Notes: generated by a model not told the origin, from the sequence alone. A stretch of 64,000 nt of DNA from Streptomyces sp. NBRC 110028 (GCF_001417735.1 NZ_BBUZ01000022.1:947978-1011977), one strand, 5' to 3'; numbered from the stretch's first letter, positions 8,093 to 18,602 are shown. Numbers and translations: made by a program.

Positions 8093-9031
8093 TTGTCTGC
8101 CGTGTTCGCTGTGCCTGCCGCTGTGCGCCTGCCGCGCACCGTGGCCGCGCGGCGGGCGCTGACGGCGGCGCTGTTCCTCGGGGGCTTCCTGGCACTGGCG
8201 TTCCTCTTCGGTGGCAGCGCCCACGCGGCGGAAACGGAAGGCCTCACGGGATCGGTGGCGGGCCGCCAGGCCCAGGCACCGGACCTGCTCGGCTCCTCGT
8301 CCGCCGCTGAGACCTCCGCCACGGAGAATACCGAGAAGGACAGCGCCGAGAAGGACAGCGCCGGGCAGGCCGACACCACCGCGAAGCCGGTGGCGAAGCA
8401 CTCTCCGGCCAAGGCGGTCAGGACCGCGGACACCGCGGCGCGCAAGGCGGTGCACACCGCCACCGACACCGTCCGCGAGACGGTGGAACCGGTGCGCGAG
8501 CCGGTCGAGCGGCAGGCGCGACAGGTCACCGACCCCGTCGATGACCTGGTCGAGGACGCCACGGGCACGAAGCTTCCGGTGCGGCTGTCCGAGGTCGGCG
8601 ACGCGAGTTTCGGCGCCTTGGGCCACGCCTTCGGTGCCGCGCCGGGCCACGGCCCGGTGGCCAACGGCACCGACGAGAACCACCCGGCCCGGCCCGCAGC
8701 GGCCCCGCTGGGGCCCGACACGGCGACCTCGGCCGCCACCGCGCCGCGTACCGCCGGCCCGCACGACCACGGTCACGGCACCGTCGTCCGGGCGGCCGAC
8801 GGCGCGGACCAGGGCGAGGGCGCCCCGGCGCCGCTGCCCGTCCCGCGGTCCCCATTCGGGACCCTCACCCAGTGCACCGGCGACAGCGGCGCTCCCCGTG
8901 GCGGGAACACCCACGCCGCTCTGCCGCCGTCCGACGCCGCGCACTTCGGGCTCGCGCCCGGCGCGGTCCGTGCGGACAGCTCGGCGCCGACGCGCCAGCG
9001 GTACAACGAAGTCCTCGAATTCCCCGGCTAG
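8093..9031 (+). CDS. Secreted Ala/Thr-rich repetitive protein
   Basis: About 312 residues. A basic start is followed by a hydrophobic stretch ending FGGSAHAAE, a good signal peptide with cleavage after AHA. The mature part is rich in Ala, Thr, Asp, Glu and Lys with amphipathic repeats (TATDTVRETVEPVREPVERQ). The C-terminal half is low complexity, and I see no catalytic or LPXTG motif. TTG 8093 is chosen because GGGAAGG lies about 7 nt upstream; GTG 8102 is an alternative. It resembles the mature start of the next gene in composition and periodicity, so the two may act together at the cell surface. Function unknown. Confidence 0.6.
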   Translation: MSAVFAVPAAVRLPRTVAARRALTAALFLGGFLALAFLFGGSAHAAETEGLTGSVAGRQAQAPDLLGSSSAAETSATENTEKDSAEKDSAGQADTTAKPVAKHSPAKAVRTADTAARKAVHTATDTVRETVEPVREPVERQARQVTDPVDDLVEDATGTKLPVRLSEVGDASFGALGHAFGAAPGHGPVANGTDENHPARPAAAPLGPDTATSAATAPRTAGPHDHGHGTVVRAADGADQGEGAPAPLPVPRSPFGTLTQCTGDSGAPRGGNTHAALPPSDAAHFGLAPGAVRADSSAPTRQRYNEVLEFPG

Positions 9032-9127
9032 GGCAGACCACCCCCGTCTGCACAAGACCTGCCGCGCGGGGGCGGGTCAGGTCTGCCCGTTCGCTCATCC
9101 TCCTGAATTCGAAGGACTTCCTCCACC

Positions 9128-10609
9128 ATGCGCAACAACGTTCGCCGCTCCATCCTCGTCGCCGCCGCCGCCACCGGTATCTGGGCCCTCGGCTCCGCCG
9201 CCGCCAACGCCGCCGAGACCCCGAGCGTCCCCTCCACCGACAGCGTCACCAGCACGGTGGGCGGCGTCACCCAGAAGGTCACGGACACGACCGGCAAGGT
9301 CACCGACACGGTTGACGGTGCGACCGGCGATGTGGCCGACACGTCCAAGGTGAACGACACCGCGAAGAAGACGGTGGACGGCGTGACCGGGACCGTCAAC
9401 GACACCGTCGACGGTGCCGCCAAGGGCCAGCTGCCGGACCTCTCCAAGACCACCCGCGACGTGACCGGGGGCGCGCTCGACGGCGTGACCCGTGACGCCA
9501 AGCCGGGCAAGGTCGTCAAGAAGGCGCACCACGCCGTGAAGTCCGTCCAGAAGGCCGCCGACGTCGACCTGCCCACCGGCGAGGTGCCCGGCGTCGTTCC
9601 GCACCTGCCCGGCCTCGGCTCGCTGCCGGTCAACGGCTCCTCGCTGCCCGCCGCCGCCCCGGTGCCGTCCGTCAAGGGCCTCCCGGCCGAGGTGCCCGCC
9701 CAGCTCCCGACCGCCCCGACGCTGCCCGCCGCCCCCGGCGCCGCCGACAACCTGCTCGCCTCGCTCTCCGGCGCGGGCGTCCGCCCGGAGGAGCTGACCG
9801 GTAAGGCCAAGTGCATCGTGGGCATCGCCAAGCCGGTCGTGAACGGCGTCGCCGACGACGTGCTGCCGCCCGTCGTGAACCGCGTCGTGGTCCAGGTCGT
9901 CCCCGTCGCGCAGGGCACCCTGGACGACGCGGGCGTGCTGACCGGTGACGCCGCGGGCAAGACCGTTCCGTACGTCGGCTACGTGGTCGGCAGCGCGCAG
10001 GGCTACACGCTGGGCACCGCCAGCAACGTGCTCCCGCTCGCGCAGGACACCGTCGCCAACGCCGTGCCGTTCGTGCAGGGCACCGTCGCCAACGCCGTGC
10101 CGGTCGTCCAGAACACGGTCAACAACACGGTTCCGTTCGCCGCCGACCTGGCCACCACCACGGTTCCGTTCGCGCTGGACCTGACCGGCTCCGTGGCCAC
10201 GAACGCGCAGGGCACCGCGGTGAACACCGTGGCCCGTGTGCAGAGCCTGCTCCCGGTGGCCCCGATCGACCTGACCGACGCCGCCAACATCCCGGCGCTC
10301 CCGGCCCTGCCGCAGGTCCCGGCCGCCCCCCTGCCCACCGTCCCGGCGCAGCTCCCGGCCGCCACCCTGCCGACCGACCTGCCGCAGGTCCCGGCCCAGC
10401 TCCCGACCGACGTGCCGAACGTTCCGGCTGACCTGCCCACCGTCCCGGCCGCCACCCTGCCCACCGACCTGCCGCAGGTCCCGGCCGCCACCCTGCCGAC
10501 CGACCTGCCCACCGTCCCGGCTGCCACCCTGCCGACCGTCCCGGCGCAGCTCCCGGCCGACCTGCCCACCAACCTGCCGGGCGCCGCGGGCACCCTCCCG
10601 GCCGTCTGA
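9128..10609 (+). CDS. Secreted repetitive protein with Pro/Val/Leu repeats
   Basis: A 493-residue exported protein. The signal peptide ends in AAANA/AET. The start of the mature part carries KVTDT / TVDGATG-type repeats. The middle (300-360) carries a TVANAVP-like repeat of about 11-12 residues (QDTVANAVPFVQGTVANAVP). The C-terminal 110 residues are a proline-rich repeat built from LPTDLPQVPA-like units. There is a single cysteine (KAKCIVG) and no cell-wall sorting signal. Alternating Val/Thr/Asn repeats suggest an extended beta structure. The clean terminator pair just downstream shows the transcript ends here. Function unknown. Confidence 0.7.
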   Translation: MRNNVRRSILVAAAATGIWALGSAAANAAETPSVPSTDSVTSTVGGVTQKVTDTTGKVTDTVDGATGDVADTSKVNDTAKKTVDGVTGTVNDTVDGAAKGQLPDLSKTTRDVTGGALDGVTRDAKPGKVVKKAHHAVKSVQKAADVDLPTGEVPGVVPHLPGLGSLPVNGSSLPAAAPVPSVKGLPAEVPAQLPTAPTLPAAPGAADNLLASLSGAGVRPEELTGKAKCIVGIAKPVVNGVADDVLPPVVNRVVVQVVPVAQGTLDDAGVLTGDAAGKTVPYVGYVVGSAQGYTLGTASNVLPLAQDTVANAVPFVQGTVANAVPVVQNTVNNTVPFAADLATTTVPFALDLTGSVATNAQGTAVNTVARVQSLLPVAPIDLTDAANIPALPALPQVPAAPLPTVPAQLPAATLPTDLPQVPAQLPTDVPNVPADLPTVPAATLPTDLPQVPAATLPTDLPTVPAATLPTVPAQLPADLPTNLPGAAGTLPAV

Positions 10610-10631
10610 TGACCCGGGCCGCATAACCGCC

Positions 10632-10661
10632 GCGTACGGCGGCGCCGACTCCGCCGTACGC
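10632..10661 (+). terminator. Hairpin downstream of the secreted protein gene
   Basis: GCGTACGGCGG (10632-10642) pairs perfectly with CCGCCGTACGC (10651-10661) across an 8-nt loop. No T tract follows, so it probably works together with the next hairpin. Confidence 0.6.
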
Positions 10662-10678
10662 AGCCGCTTCATCTGATC

Positions 10679-10716
10679 GCGGGCAGTCCTCGTTGGGGAG
10701 GGGACTGCCCGCTTTT
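10679..10716 (+). terminator. Rho-independent terminator
   Basis: GCGGGCAGTCC (10679-10689) pairs perfectly with GGACTGCCCGC (10702-10712), followed by TTTT. This is a classical intrinsic terminator for the secreted-protein gene. Confidence 0.85.
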
Positions 10717-10943
10717 GGTTGCGAGATAGGTGGGTACGGTCGCGATCTGTGACCGTAATCACCGCTCCAGTGTGATCTGCGATTTAGGGGCACAGGTCTC
10801 GCGGTTATAACCTGCGAGGCGGACATGCCGCGTACCCGGCGCACGTGTGCCGCCCTCGTTATAGATCGCGTCCTCACGCTGGCCACCGCGGCACGCCCGC
10901 GCTGATAACGACCGCGATATCCATGGAAAAGGGACGGACGCGC
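10717..10943 (+). promoter_or_regulatory. sucC upstream region with a CRP/GlxR-like site
   Basis: The 334 bp between the secreted-protein gene and sucC hold two hairpins, then this leader. TGTGA-CCGTAA-TCACC at 10748-10763 matches the actinobacterial Crp/GlxR consensus TGTGA-N6-TCACA at 9 of 10 defined bases. It overlaps a TACGGTC/GACCGTA dyad at about 10736-10757. AT-rich hexamers TTATAA (about 10804) and TTATAG (about 10859) are possible -10 elements. cAMP-type control of a TCA-cycle operon would be sensible but is inferred. Confidence 0.4.
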
Positions 10944-12116
10944 GTGGACCTGTTCGAGTACCAGGCGAGGGACCTCTTCGCCAAGCACGGTGTACCGGTG
11001 CTGGCCGGTGAAGTCATCGACACGCCTGAGGCGGCGCGCGAGGTGGCCGAGCGACTGGGCGGCCGCGCGGTCGTCAAGGCGCAGGTCAAGGTCGGTGGTC
11101 GCGGCAAGGCGGGCGGCGTCAAGCTGGCCTCCGACCCGGCCGACGCCGTCGAGAAGGCGACCCAGATCCTGGGTATGGACATCAAGGGCCACACGGTCCA
11201 CAAGGTGATGCTCGCCCAGACCGCGGACATCAAGGAGGAGTACTACGTCTCCTTCCTGCTGGACCGCACCAACCGCACCTTCCTCGCCATGGCCTCCGTC
11301 GAGGGCGGCGTGGAGATCGAGGTCGTCGCGGAGCAGAACCCCGACGCGCTCGCCAAGATCCCGGTGGACGCGATCGAGGGTGTGACCCCCGAGAAGGCCG
11401 CCGAGATCGTCGCCGCCGCGAAGTTCCCGGCCGAGATCGCCGACCAGGTGGCGGACGTCCTCCAGAAGCTGTGGACCGTCTTCATCAAGGAAGACGCCCT
11501 GCTCGTCGAGGTCAACCCGCTCGTCAAGACCGGTGACGGCAAGATCATCGCGCTGGACGGCAAGGTGACGCTGGACGCCAACGCCGAGTTCCGCCAGCCG
11601 GAGCACGCGGCGCTCGAGGACAAGGCCGCGGCCAACCCCCTCGAGGCGGCCGCCAAGGCCAAGGGCCTCAACTACGTCAAGCTCGACGGCGAGGTCGGCA
11701 TCATCGGCAACGGCGCGGGTCTGGTCATGTCGACCCTCGACGTCGTCGCGTACGCCGGTGAGAACCACGGCAACGTGAAGCCCGCCAACTTCCTCGACAT
11801 CGGTGGTGGCGCCTCCGCCGAGGTGATGGCCAACGGTCTTGAGATCATCCTGGGCGACCCGGACGTCAAGTCCGTCTTCGTCAACGTCTTCGGCGGGATC
11901 ACCGCCTGCGACGCCGTCGCCAATGGCATCGTCCAGGCCCTGGAGCTGCTGAAGTCCAAGGGCGAGGACGTCAGCAAGCCGCTCGTCGTGCGTCTCGACG
12001 GCAACAACGCGGAGCTGGGTCGCAAGATCCTCACCGACGCCAACCACCCGCTCGTTCAGCAGGTGGACACCATGGACGGCGCGGCCGAGCGCGCCGCCGA
12101 GCTGGCTGCGAAGTAA
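10944..12116 (+). CDS. sucC: Succinyl-CoA synthetase (ADP-forming), beta subunit
   Basis: A 390-residue ATP-grasp subunit of succinate-CoA ligase, which interconverts succinyl-CoA and succinate with substrate-level phosphorylation in the TCA cycle. The N-terminus [19 protein letters not shown] is the family hallmark and places the start at GTG 10944, not at the upstream in-frame ATG 10923. The [21 protein letters not shown]-grasp loop, EVNPL and the C-terminal NFLDIGGGA / NVFGGI nucleotide and CoA-ligase region are all present. Length is normal. It is followed 21 nt later by sucD in one operon. S. coelicolor has the same pair at this position (recalled as SCO4808-4809). Confidence 0.97.
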   Translation: MDLFEYQARDLFAKHGVPVLAGEVIDTPEAAREVAERLGGRAVVKAQVKVGGRGKAGGVKLASDPADAVEKATQILGMDIKGHTVHKVMLAQTADIKEEYYVSFLLDRTNRTFLAMASVEGGVEIEVVAEQNPDALAKIPVDAIEGVTPEKAAEIVAAAKFPAEIADQVADVLQKLWTVFIKEDALLVEVNPLVKTGDGKIIALDGKVTLDANAEFRQPEHAALEDKAAANPLEAAAKAKGLNYVKLDGEVGIIGNGAGLVMSTLDVVAYAGENHGNVKPANFLDIGGGASAEVMANGLEIILGDPDVKSVFVNVFGGITACDAVANGIVQALELLKSKGEDVSKPLVVRLDGNNAELGRKILTDANHPLVQQVDTMDGAAERAAELAAK

Positions 12117-12137
12117 GGGACGAGGTCACCAGAAACC

Positions 12138-13022
12138 ATGGCTATCTTCCTCACCAAGGAAAGCAAGGTCATCGTCCAGGGGATGACCGGGTCCGAGGGG
12201 CAGAAGCACACCCGTCGGATGCTCGCCTCGGGCACCAACATCGTCGGTGGCGTGAACCCGCGCAAGGCCGGCACCAGCGTTGACTTCGACGGCACCGAGG
12301 TTCCGGTCTTCGGCTCGGTCAAGGAGGCCATCGAGGCCACCGGCGCCGACGTCACGGTCATCTTCGTCCCGGAGAAGTTCACCAAGAGCGCGGTCATCGA
12401 GGCGATCGATGCCGAGATCCCGCTCGCCGTGGTGATCACCGAGGGCATCGCCGTGCACGACTCGGCGAACTTCTGGGCCTACGCCGGCCAGAAGGGCAAC
12501 AAGACCCGCATCATCGGCCCGAACTGCCCGGGTCTGATCACGCCGGGTCAGTCGAACGCGGGCATCATCCCGGCCGACATCACCAAGCCCGGCCGGATCG
12601 GTCTGGTGTCGAAGTCCGGCACGCTGACCTACCAGATGATGTACGAGCTGCGGGACATCGGCTTCTCGTCCTGCGTCGGCATCGGCGGTGACCCGGTCAT
12701 CGGCACCACCCACATCGACGCGCTGGCCGCCTTCGAGGCCGACCCCGACACCGACCTGATCGTGATGATCGGCGAGATCGGCGGCGACGCCGAGGAGCGG
12801 GCCGCGGACTTCATCAAGGCCAACGTCACCAAGCCGGTCGTCGGCTACGTGGCGGGCTTCACCGCGCCCGAGGGCAAGACCATGGGCCACGCCGGTGCGA
12901 TCGTGTCCGGTTCCTCCGGCACCGCCCAGGCGAAGAAGGAGGCCCTGGAGGCCGCGGGCGTGAAGGTCGGCAAGACCCCGACCGAGACCGCCGGTCTGGC
13001 GCGCGCCGCGCTGGCCGGCTGA
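12138..13022 (+). CDS. sucD: Succinyl-CoA synthetase, alpha subunit
   Basis: A 294-residue CoA-binding alpha subunit. The N-terminal Rossmann domain binds CoA ([16 protein letters not shown], then GGVNPRKAG). The C-terminal part carries the active-site histidine in [15 protein letters not shown], which is phosphorylated during catalysis. [12 protein letters not shown] and GGDPVIGT are further family signatures. It forms the enzyme with SucC. Start ATG 12138 follows a GACGAGG-like ribosome site. The operon ends at the strong terminator beginning 18 nt after the stop. Confidence 0.97.
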   Translation: MAIFLTKESKVIVQGMTGSEGQKHTRRMLASGTNIVGGVNPRKAGTSVDFDGTEVPVFGSVKEAIEATGADVTVIFVPEKFTKSAVIEAIDAEIPLAVVITEGIAVHDSANFWAYAGQKGNKTRIIGPNCPGLITPGQSNAGIIPADITKPGRIGLVSKSGTLTYQMMYELRDIGFSSCVGIGGDPVIGTTHIDALAAFEADPDTDLIVMIGEIGGDAEERAADFIKANVTKPVVGYVAGFTAPEGKTMGHAGAIVSGSSGTAQAKKEALEAAGVKVGKTPTETAGLARAALAG

Positions 13023-13039
13023 CGCCACCGCCTCACGCA

Positions 13040-13086
13040 GGCGCGGGCCCGTACCCCCGGATGGGTGGTACGGGCCCGCGCCTTTT
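13040..13086 (+). terminator. Terminator of sucCD
   Basis: A perfect 16-bp stem, 13040-13055 against 13067-13082, with an 11-nt loop and TTTT after it. Confidence 0.9.
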
Positions 13087-13159
13087 GCGCTCACGGGCCG
13101 CTTCCTTGGCCGTGGGACGCCGCTCCACAAAAGGTACATAAGCCGATTAGGTCCGACAC

Positions 13160-13171
13160 GCGATTAATCGC
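13160..13171. promoter_or_regulatory. Palindrome upstream of the DUF6350 gene
   Basis: GCGATTAATCGC is a perfect 12-bp palindrome in an AT-rich patch 43 nt before the start codon. It is a possible operator; no cognate regulator is identifiable. Confidence 0.35.
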
Positions 13172-13213
13172 TTGATGTGCGGATGAAACGACTGTTATTG
13201 GCAGCATGGGCCC

Positions 13214-15007
13214 GTGACCCAAACGACCGATCGCAGTCCATCGGTGTCCTCACGCGGCAGCGCCGGGCTCCAGCACCCCTCCGTCGCCAGGGAAGCGTTC
13301 CTCGGCGGCGTGGTGGCCGCGGGGCTCGGGCTGGGCACGCTCGCCGTCGTCGTCCTGCTGCTGTGGATCACCTCCTCGTCCCCTGAGAGCAGCCCCGACG
13401 GGGCGCTGCACATCGCCGCCGACCTATGGCTCCTCGGGCACGGCGCCGACCTGGTACGGACCGACACGCTGGCCGGGCATCCGGCGCCCGTCGGGCTGAC
13501 CCCGCTGCTCATCAGCGCGCTGCCCTGCTGGCTGCTCTACCGCGCCGCGCAGCACGCGGTCTACGAGGGCCAGGCGGAGGAGGCCGAGGGCCAGTGGGTG
13601 CCCGAGGACTCCGTCGTCGACCCCCGTATCGTCTTCGGCTGGGTGACGGGCGGCTATCTGCTCGTCGGCACGGCGGCCGTGGTGTACGCCACGGCCGGGC
13701 CGCTGCACATCGACCCGCTCAGCGCCGCGTGGCATCTGCCACTCGTCGCCGCGACCGTCGCCGCCCTCGGCGTATGGGTGACCGACGGCCGGTTCCCGGT
13801 ACGGCTGCCCGCGCGGACGAAGGCCGCGCTGGACCGGATCCCCGGCGCCCCCCGGCTGGCGGCGGGCGTCGTCACCCGCGCGTCGTGGCTGCGCGGAAGC
13901 TGGTGCCGACGGCGGCGGCTGCTCGCCGCGTGCCGCGCCGGGGCCAGCGGGCTCCTGGTGCTGCTCGGCAGCGGCGCCCTGCTCACCGCGGTCTCGATGC
14001 TGAGCCACACCGGCTCCGTTCAGCTGGCGTTCCTCCAGCTCAGCAACGTATGGCAGGGCCGCTTCGCGGTGCTGCTGATCAGCCTGGCGCTGCTGCCGAA
14101 CGCCATCGTGTGGGGCGCGGCGTACGGCATCGGCGCCGGTTTCACGGCCGGCGGCGGCAATGTGGTCGCCCCGCTCGGCGTCACCTCCTACCCTCAGCTG
14201 CCGCACTTCCCCCTGGTCTCGGCGCTGCCCGCACAAGGCCCGCACTGGCCGCTGAACTGGCTGATCGGGGTCCTGGCGGGGGTGTCGGTGGCGTGGCTGA
14301 CGGCGGTCGCGGCGGCCCGGCGGCCCGGCAGGGGCGCGCCCCGGCCCGCGTGGGGCTGGGGTGAGACCGCGGTGCTGGCGGCGCTCGCGGCGATCGGCTG
14401 CGCGGCCGTGATGGCGCTGCTGGCCGCCCTATCGGGCGGGCCGCTGGGCGTGGGCATCCTCGCGGACCTCGGCCCCGACTGGTGGCGCACCGGTATGGCC
14501 ACGCTCACCTGGACCGGGCCGATCGCGGTGCCCGGCGCGCTGGTGGTGCGCTGGGTGCGGCTGTACGTCCCCTCCCGGGCGACCTGGGCGGAGTGGAAGG
14601 CGGCCCGTGCGGCGAAGGCCCGGGCCCGGGCGGAGGCGCGGGCGAAGCAGCGGGCGGTCCGCGAGGAGGCGCTGGCCCGGGTCGCGCTGGAGCCGAAGCC
14701 GGAGCCGCAGGCCGAGCCGATCGACCTGCGGAAGGCCATGGCCGAGCCCTGGTGGCAGTGGCTGAAGCCGGGCCCGCGCCGGGGCGGCAAGCGGAAGCGC
14801 GAGCCGGAGCGCGCCCCGGACCCGGCGACGAGCCCGGGCCTCGGCTCCGGGGTCGGCACCGGCATGGGGGCGGGCACCATGGCCGACTTCATGGGCGGCA
14901 TGGTGGGCGCGACCGGATCGATGGGGCAGCTGGGCCCGATGGGCCGGGTGGACCCGTTGACGCCGCCTCCGCACCGGAAGCCGGACGGCCCGGAGGAGAC
15001 CTCGTAG
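13214..15007 (+). CDS. DUF6350 multi-spanning membrane protein
   Basis: A 597-residue integral membrane protein with about nine to ten hydrophobic segments, starting with [20 protein letters not shown] near residue 30. Conserved features include a soluble loop at 115-135 and [20 protein letters not shown]. The cytoplasmic tail from about 460 is Ala/Lys/Glu-rich and probably coiled, then Gly/Met-rich ([18 protein letters not shown]). The family is DUF6350, often annotated as cell-division or transport related without proof. GTG 13214 gives MTQTTDRS, and the ribosome site is weak. It lies between sucD and purN, as in other Streptomyces. Confidence 0.8.
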   Translation: MTQTTDRSPSVSSRGSAGLQHPSVAREAFLGGVVAAGLGLGTLAVVVLLLWITSSSPESSPDGALHIAADLWLLGHGADLVRTDTLAGHPAPVGLTPLLISALPCWLLYRAAQHAVYEGQAEEAEGQWVPEDSVVDPRIVFGWVTGGYLLVGTAAVVYATAGPLHIDPLSAAWHLPLVAATVAALGVWVTDGRFPVRLPARTKAALDRIPGAPRLAAGVVTRASWLRGSWCRRRRLLAACRAGASGLLVLLGSGALLTAVSMLSHTGSVQLAFLQLSNVWQGRFAVLLISLALLPNAIVWGAAYGIGAGFTAGGGNVVAPLGVTSYPQLPHFPLVSALPAQGPHWPLNWLIGVLAGVSVAWLTAVAAARRPGRGAPRPAWGWGETAVLAALAAIGCAAVMALLAALSGGPLGVGILADLGPDWWRTGMATLTWTGPIAVPGALVVRWVRLYVPSRATWAEWKAARAAKARARAEARAKQRAVREEALARVALEPKPEPQAEPIDLRKAMAEPWWQWLKPGPRRGGKRKREPERAPDPATSPGLGSGVGTGMGAGTMADFMGGMVGATGSMGQLGPMGRVDPLTPPPHRKPDGPEETS

Positions 15008-15025
15008 GCCGAGCCGCCGTGAGCC

Positions 15026-15057
15026 GGGGCGCCGCACCGAGTCCGGGGCGGCGCCCC
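15026..15057. terminator. Bidirectional hairpin between convergent genes
   Basis: GGGGCGCCGC (15026-15035) pairs with GCGGCGCCCC (15048-15057). It sits in the 92-bp gap between the convergent ends at 15007 and 15100. Confidence 0.6.
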
Positions 15058-15099
15058 GCGGCGCGCTGTCGCTTTGTGCTGTGCTGTGAGCCGGTGCGG

Positions 15100-16017
15100 C
15101 TATTCGCCGGTGCTCAGGAGGGGCCGCAGCTCCTTGGGCAGCTCGGTCTCGCAGGCGTGCCGCGAGGTCTGGGTGAGGGCGTCGTTCACGCAGGTGTAGT
15201 AGTCCTTGTAGACGATCTGGAAGCTGAACGTCGCCGCCACGATGGCGAGCGCGAGCCCGCCCGTCACCAGACCGCTGATCGCCGCCGTCGACTGCGGCTT
15301 CGACGAGCCGGAGCCCGAGCCGGGCGCGGGCAGCCGGGCCGGAGTGGCGCCGGGCGGCGGGGGCGGGGCGTCCCGCGGCGCGTTCGCCGGGCCGCTGACC
15401 GCCGCGGACGTGGCCGTCGCGGTACGGCGCGGCTTGGCCCGTAGCGAGCTGATGCCCCAGTACAGGGCGAGCACGCCGAGCAGCAGCGCGATCTGCGCCA
15501 GGCTGAACAGGGCGAAGAAGAAGGCCCACATGCCCGCCAGCAGTGCGTACCGGGCGCGCCGCTGGGCCGGGTCGGTGGGGTCCCAGCCGCGCGGACCGGC
15601 CGGTCCGCCGCCCTGGCCGCCGGGTCCGGGCGGGCGGTTGCCGCCGGTGCCGGGGCCGCTGCCGAAGCCGCCGCCCTGGCGGCCGGGCTGGCGGCTGCTC
15701 CACTGGCTGCCCCACGCCGGGGGCTGCTGCCGCTGATCGTCCTGGGAGCCCCGCCCGGCGCCGTTCTCGTCGCCGTCTCCGCCGCCGCTGCCCTCACTGC
15801 CCTCGTCGGGCCGGTGCCGGGGCTGCCAGGGCTGGTCGGGCCTGCCCTCGGGCGGCGGCGCGAACGGATTGTCCTCGTGCCGGTCCTCGCCGTGCCGGTC
15901 CCCGGGGTCGTGGTGGTCCCCGGGCGAGGCGGAGGAGGACGAGGGGGACGAGGAGGACGACGGTGAGTGCTGCTCGCGCAGCAGCGGCGTCGTACGCGAC
16001 GTGCGGGCGCGCCTCAT
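15100..16017 (-). CDS. Membrane protein with a disordered Ser/Gly/Pro-rich N-terminus
   Basis: A 305-residue protein. The first 150 residues are low complexity: poly-Ser [13 protein letters not shown], then acidic His/Asp, then Gly/Gln/Pro. Two membrane segments follow, [20 protein letters not shown] with its extension, and [20 protein letters not shown]. Between them lies a Pro/Ala linker. The short C-terminal tail has two cysteines (YYTCVNDAL and HACETELP). The membrane part resembles DUF4190-like proteins. ATG 16017 has GGGGGGCGGCG upstream and is preferred over longer in-frame starts that would run into the purN promoter region. Function unknown. Confidence 0.65.
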   Translation of the reverse strand: MRRARTSRTTPLLREQHSPSSSSSPSSSSASPGDHHDPGDRHGEDRHEDNPFAPPPEGRPDQPWQPRHRPDEGSEGSGGGDGDENGAGRGSQDDQRQQPPAWGSQWSSRQPGRQGGGFGSGPGTGGNRPPGPGGQGGGPAGPRGWDPTDPAQRRARYALLAGMWAFFFALFSLAQIALLLGVLALYWGISSLRAKPRRTATATSAAVSGPANAPRDAPPPPPGATPARLPAPGSGSGSSKPQSTAAISGLVTGGLALAIVAATFSFQIVYKDYYTCVNDALTQTSRHACETELPKELRPLLSTGE

Positions 16018-16370
16018 CGCCGCCCCCCGGTGCGGGTGGGGGTCGGAGTGGGGCGAGGTGCCGCGCGGCGGCGTCGGTCCGGCATCTGGAATGTGTCTTC
16101 CCCTTGTGTCGTCGTCCTGCACACCCGGTCCGGGTACGGCTCCTGCCGCACGGCTCGGCCGGGACGGGCGCGACGGTCTTTCCCACGGCATCAGTTGGAT
16201 TCGCAGTCCAGACGCTACCTCCCGTGCCCGCCCCCGTCCCCGGGGGGCCGCTTCGTGTGCCGGTATCGTTGCTGACGGTCGACGGCTTCGTAGAGTTCCC
16301 CGAATTCCACGGGCCATGACCTTGTACGACCACACAAACGGCAGCACCGCCCGCGAGAAAGAGCCCCGCC
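16018..16370. promoter_or_regulatory. Divergent intergenic region with a purN promoter
   Basis: A 353-bp gap between the leftward membrane protein and purN. TTGCTG (16269-16274), a 16-nt spacer and TAGAGT (16291-16296) form a good vegetative-type promoter about 75 nt before purN. Elsewhere in the gap I see no conserved open frame. A purine riboswitch was looked for and not recognised. Confidence 0.5.
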
Positions 16371-17018
16371 GTGGCCTCCCCGCCCCTCCCCGCCCGTTCC
16401 GGGTCCCCTGCCCGCCTCGTCGTTCTCGTCTCCGGCTCCGGTACGAACCTGCAGGCGCTCCTCGACGCCATCGCCGACGAGGGCGCCGCGGCGTACGGCG
16501 CCCAGGTCGTGGCCGTCGGCGCCGACCGCGGCGACATCGCCGGTCTGGAGCGCGCCGAGCGCGCCGGCATCCCCACCTTCGTCTGCCGCGTCAAGGACTA
16601 CGCGAGCCGCGCCGAGTGGGACGCGGCGCTGGCGCGGGAGACGGCCGCGTACGCACCGGACCTGGTGGTCTCGGCGGGGTTCATGAAGATCCTGGGCAAG
16701 GAGTTCCTGGCCCGTTTCGGCGGCCGGTGTGTCAACACCCACCCGGCCCTGCTGCCCAGCTTTCCCGGTGCCCACGGGGTGCGCGACGCGCTCGCGTACG
16801 GCGTGAGGGCGACCGGGTGCACCGTCCACTTCGTCGACGACGGCGTCGACACCGGCCCGATCATCGCCCAGGGCGTGGTCGAGGTACGGGACGAGGACGA
16901 CGAGTCCGCTCTGCACGAGCGGATCAAGGAAGTCGAGCGTTCGCTGCTCGTCGAGGTCGTGGGGCGTCTGGCGCGTCACGGCTACCGCATTGAGGGACGA
17001 AAGGTAAGGATCCCGTGA
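16371..17018 (+). CDS. purN: Phosphoribosylglycinamide formyltransferase
   Basis: A 215-residue enzyme that transfers a formyl group from 10-formyl-THF to GAR in step three of purine synthesis. The N-terminal [13 protein letters not shown] is the phosphate-binding loop at about 20-31. [15 protein letters not shown] carries the catalytic Asn and His, and [11 protein letters not shown] the catalytic Asp. An N-terminal extension of about 14 residues precedes the core. Start GTG 16371 has GAAAGAG upstream. The stop overlaps purH by 4 nt (GTGA), so the two are translationally coupled. FolD, 1.7 kb downstream, supplies the folate cofactor. Confidence 0.96.
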   Translation: MASPPLPARSGSPARLVVLVSGSGTNLQALLDAIADEGAAAYGAQVVAVGADRGDIAGLERAERAGIPTFVCRVKDYASRAEWDAALARETAAYAPDLVVSAGFMKILGKEFLARFGGRCVNTHPALLPSFPGAHGVRDALAYGVRATGCTVHFVDDGVDTGPIIAQGVVEVRDEDDESALHERIKEVERSLLVEVVGRLARHGYRIEGRKVRIP

Positions 17019-18577
17019 CCGCCGAAGGTACGAAGCGGCCCATCCGCCGCGCGCTGGTCAGCGTGTACGACAAGACGGGTCTTGAGGAGCTGGCCCAAGG
17101 GCTGCACGCGGCGGGTGTCCAGCTCGTCTCGACCGGCTCGACGGCCGCGAAGATCGCGGCGGCGGGCGTTCCGGTGACCAGGGTCGAGGAGCTGACCGGC
17201 TTCCCGGAGTGTCTGGACGGCCGTGTCAAGACCCTGCACCCGCGCGTCCACGCGGGCATCCTCGCCGACCAGCGCCTCGACGCGCACCGCGATCAGCTCG
17301 CCGAGCTGGGCGTCGAGCCGTTCGAGCTGGTCGTCGTGAACCTCTACCCGTTCCGCGAGACGGTCGCCTCGGGCGCCTCACCCGACGAGTGCGTCGAGCA
17401 GATCGACATCGGCGGCCCGTCGATGGTCCGCGCCGCCGCCAAGAACCACCCCTCCGTGGCGGTCGTCGTCAACCCGGCCGCCTACGGGGACGTCCTCAAG
17501 GCCGCCGCCGACGGCGGCTTCGACCTGGAGCGGCGCAAGCGCCTCGCGGCCGAGGCGTTCCAGCACACCGCGGCGTACGACGTGGCGGTGGCCAACTGGT
17601 TCGCCGAGGGCTACGCGGCCGACGAGGGCGAGTGGCCGGACTTCACCGGCGCGACCTTCACCCGGAAGCAGGTCCTGCGCTACGGCGAGAACCCGCACCA
17701 GCCCGCCGCGCTCTACAGCGACGGCAGCGGCACGGGCCTCGCGCACGCGGAGCAGCTGCACGGCAAGGAGATGTCGTACAACAACTACGTCGACACCGAG
17801 GCCGCCCGGCGCGCCGCCCACGACCACACCGACCCGTGCGTCGCGATCATCAAGCACGCCAACCCCTGCGGGATCGCGACCGGCGCGGACGTCGCCGAAG
17901 CGCACCGCAAGGCGCACGCGTGTGACCCGCTGTCGGCGTTCGGCGGCGTGATCGCCGTCAACCGTCCCGTGACGGTCGCCATGGCGGAGCAGGTCGCCGA
18001 GATCTTCACCGAGGTCATCGTCGCCCCCGCGTACGAGGACGGCGCGGTCGAGGTGCTGGCCCGCAAGAAGAACATCCGCGTGCTGCGCTGTGTCGACGCC
18101 CCCGCGGCCGCCACCGAGCAGCGCCCCATCGAGGGCGGCACGCTGGTCCAGGCGAAGGACCGGTTCCAGGCCGAGGGCGACGACCCGGCCCACTGGACCC
18201 TGGCGACCGGTGAGGCGCTGGACGCCGACGGCCTCGCCGAGCTGGCCTTCGCCTGGCGTGCCTGCCGGGCGGTCAAGTCCAACGCGATCCTGCTCGCCAA
18301 GGACAACGCCACGGTCGGCGTCGGCATGGGCCAGGTCAACCGCGTCGACTCGGCGAAGCTGGCCGTGGCCCGGGCGGGCGAGGAGCGGGCGGCCGGTTCG
18401 TACGCCGCCTCCGACGCCTTCTTCCCGTTCCCGGACGGCTTCGAGGTGCTGGCCGAGGCGGGCGTCAAGGCCGTGGTGCAGCCGGGCGGCTCGGTCCGCG
18501 ACGAGCAGGTCGTCGAGGCGGCCGAGAAGGCGGGCGTGACCATGTACTTCACCGGTACGCGGCACTTCTTCCACTGA
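17015..18577 (+). CDS. purH: AICAR transformylase / IMP cyclohydrolase
   Basis: A 520-residue bifunctional enzyme for the last two steps to IMP. The N-terminal MGS-like cyclohydrolase domain covers about 1-195 ([34 protein letters not shown]). The C-terminal transformylase domain begins near [15 protein letters not shown], contains the [11 protein letters not shown] signature with the catalytic Lys-His pair, and ends in [14 protein letters not shown]. Length is standard. It is coupled to purN through a 4-nt overlap. A strong hairpin follows the stop by 25 nt. Confidence 0.97.
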   Translation: MTAEGTKRPIRRALVSVYDKTGLEELAQGLHAAGVQLVSTGSTAAKIAAAGVPVTRVEELTGFPECLDGRVKTLHPRVHAGILADQRLDAHRDQLAELGVEPFELVVVNLYPFRETVASGASPDECVEQIDIGGPSMVRAAAKNHPSVAVVVNPAAYGDVLKAAADGGFDLERRKRLAAEAFQHTAAYDVAVANWFAEGYAADEGEWPDFTGATFTRKQVLRYGENPHQPAALYSDGSGTGLAHAEQLHGKEMSYNNYVDTEAARRAAHDHTDPCVAIIKHANPCGIATGADVAEAHRKAHACDPLSAFGGVIAVNRPVTVAMAEQVAEIFTEVIVAPAYEDGAVEVLARKKNIRVLRCVDAPAAATEQRPIEGGTLVQAKDRFQAEGDDPAHWTLATGEALDADGLAELAFAWRACRAVKSNAILLAKDNATVGVGMGQVNRVDSAKLAVARAGEERAAGSYAASDAFFPFPDGFEVLAEAGVKAVVQPGGSVRDEQVVEAAEKAGVTMYFTGTRHFFH

Positions 18578-18602
18578 GCCGCCCCACGCGACGTGACGAC
18601 CC

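Noticed and set aside
10923..10943. ATG 10923 as the sucC start
   Set aside because: It adds seven residues not found in SucC; GTG 10944 gives the conserved MDLFEYQ start.
16018..16370. Purine riboswitch before purN
   Set aside because: No conserved riboswitch-like core could be recognised; an ordinary promoter explains the region.
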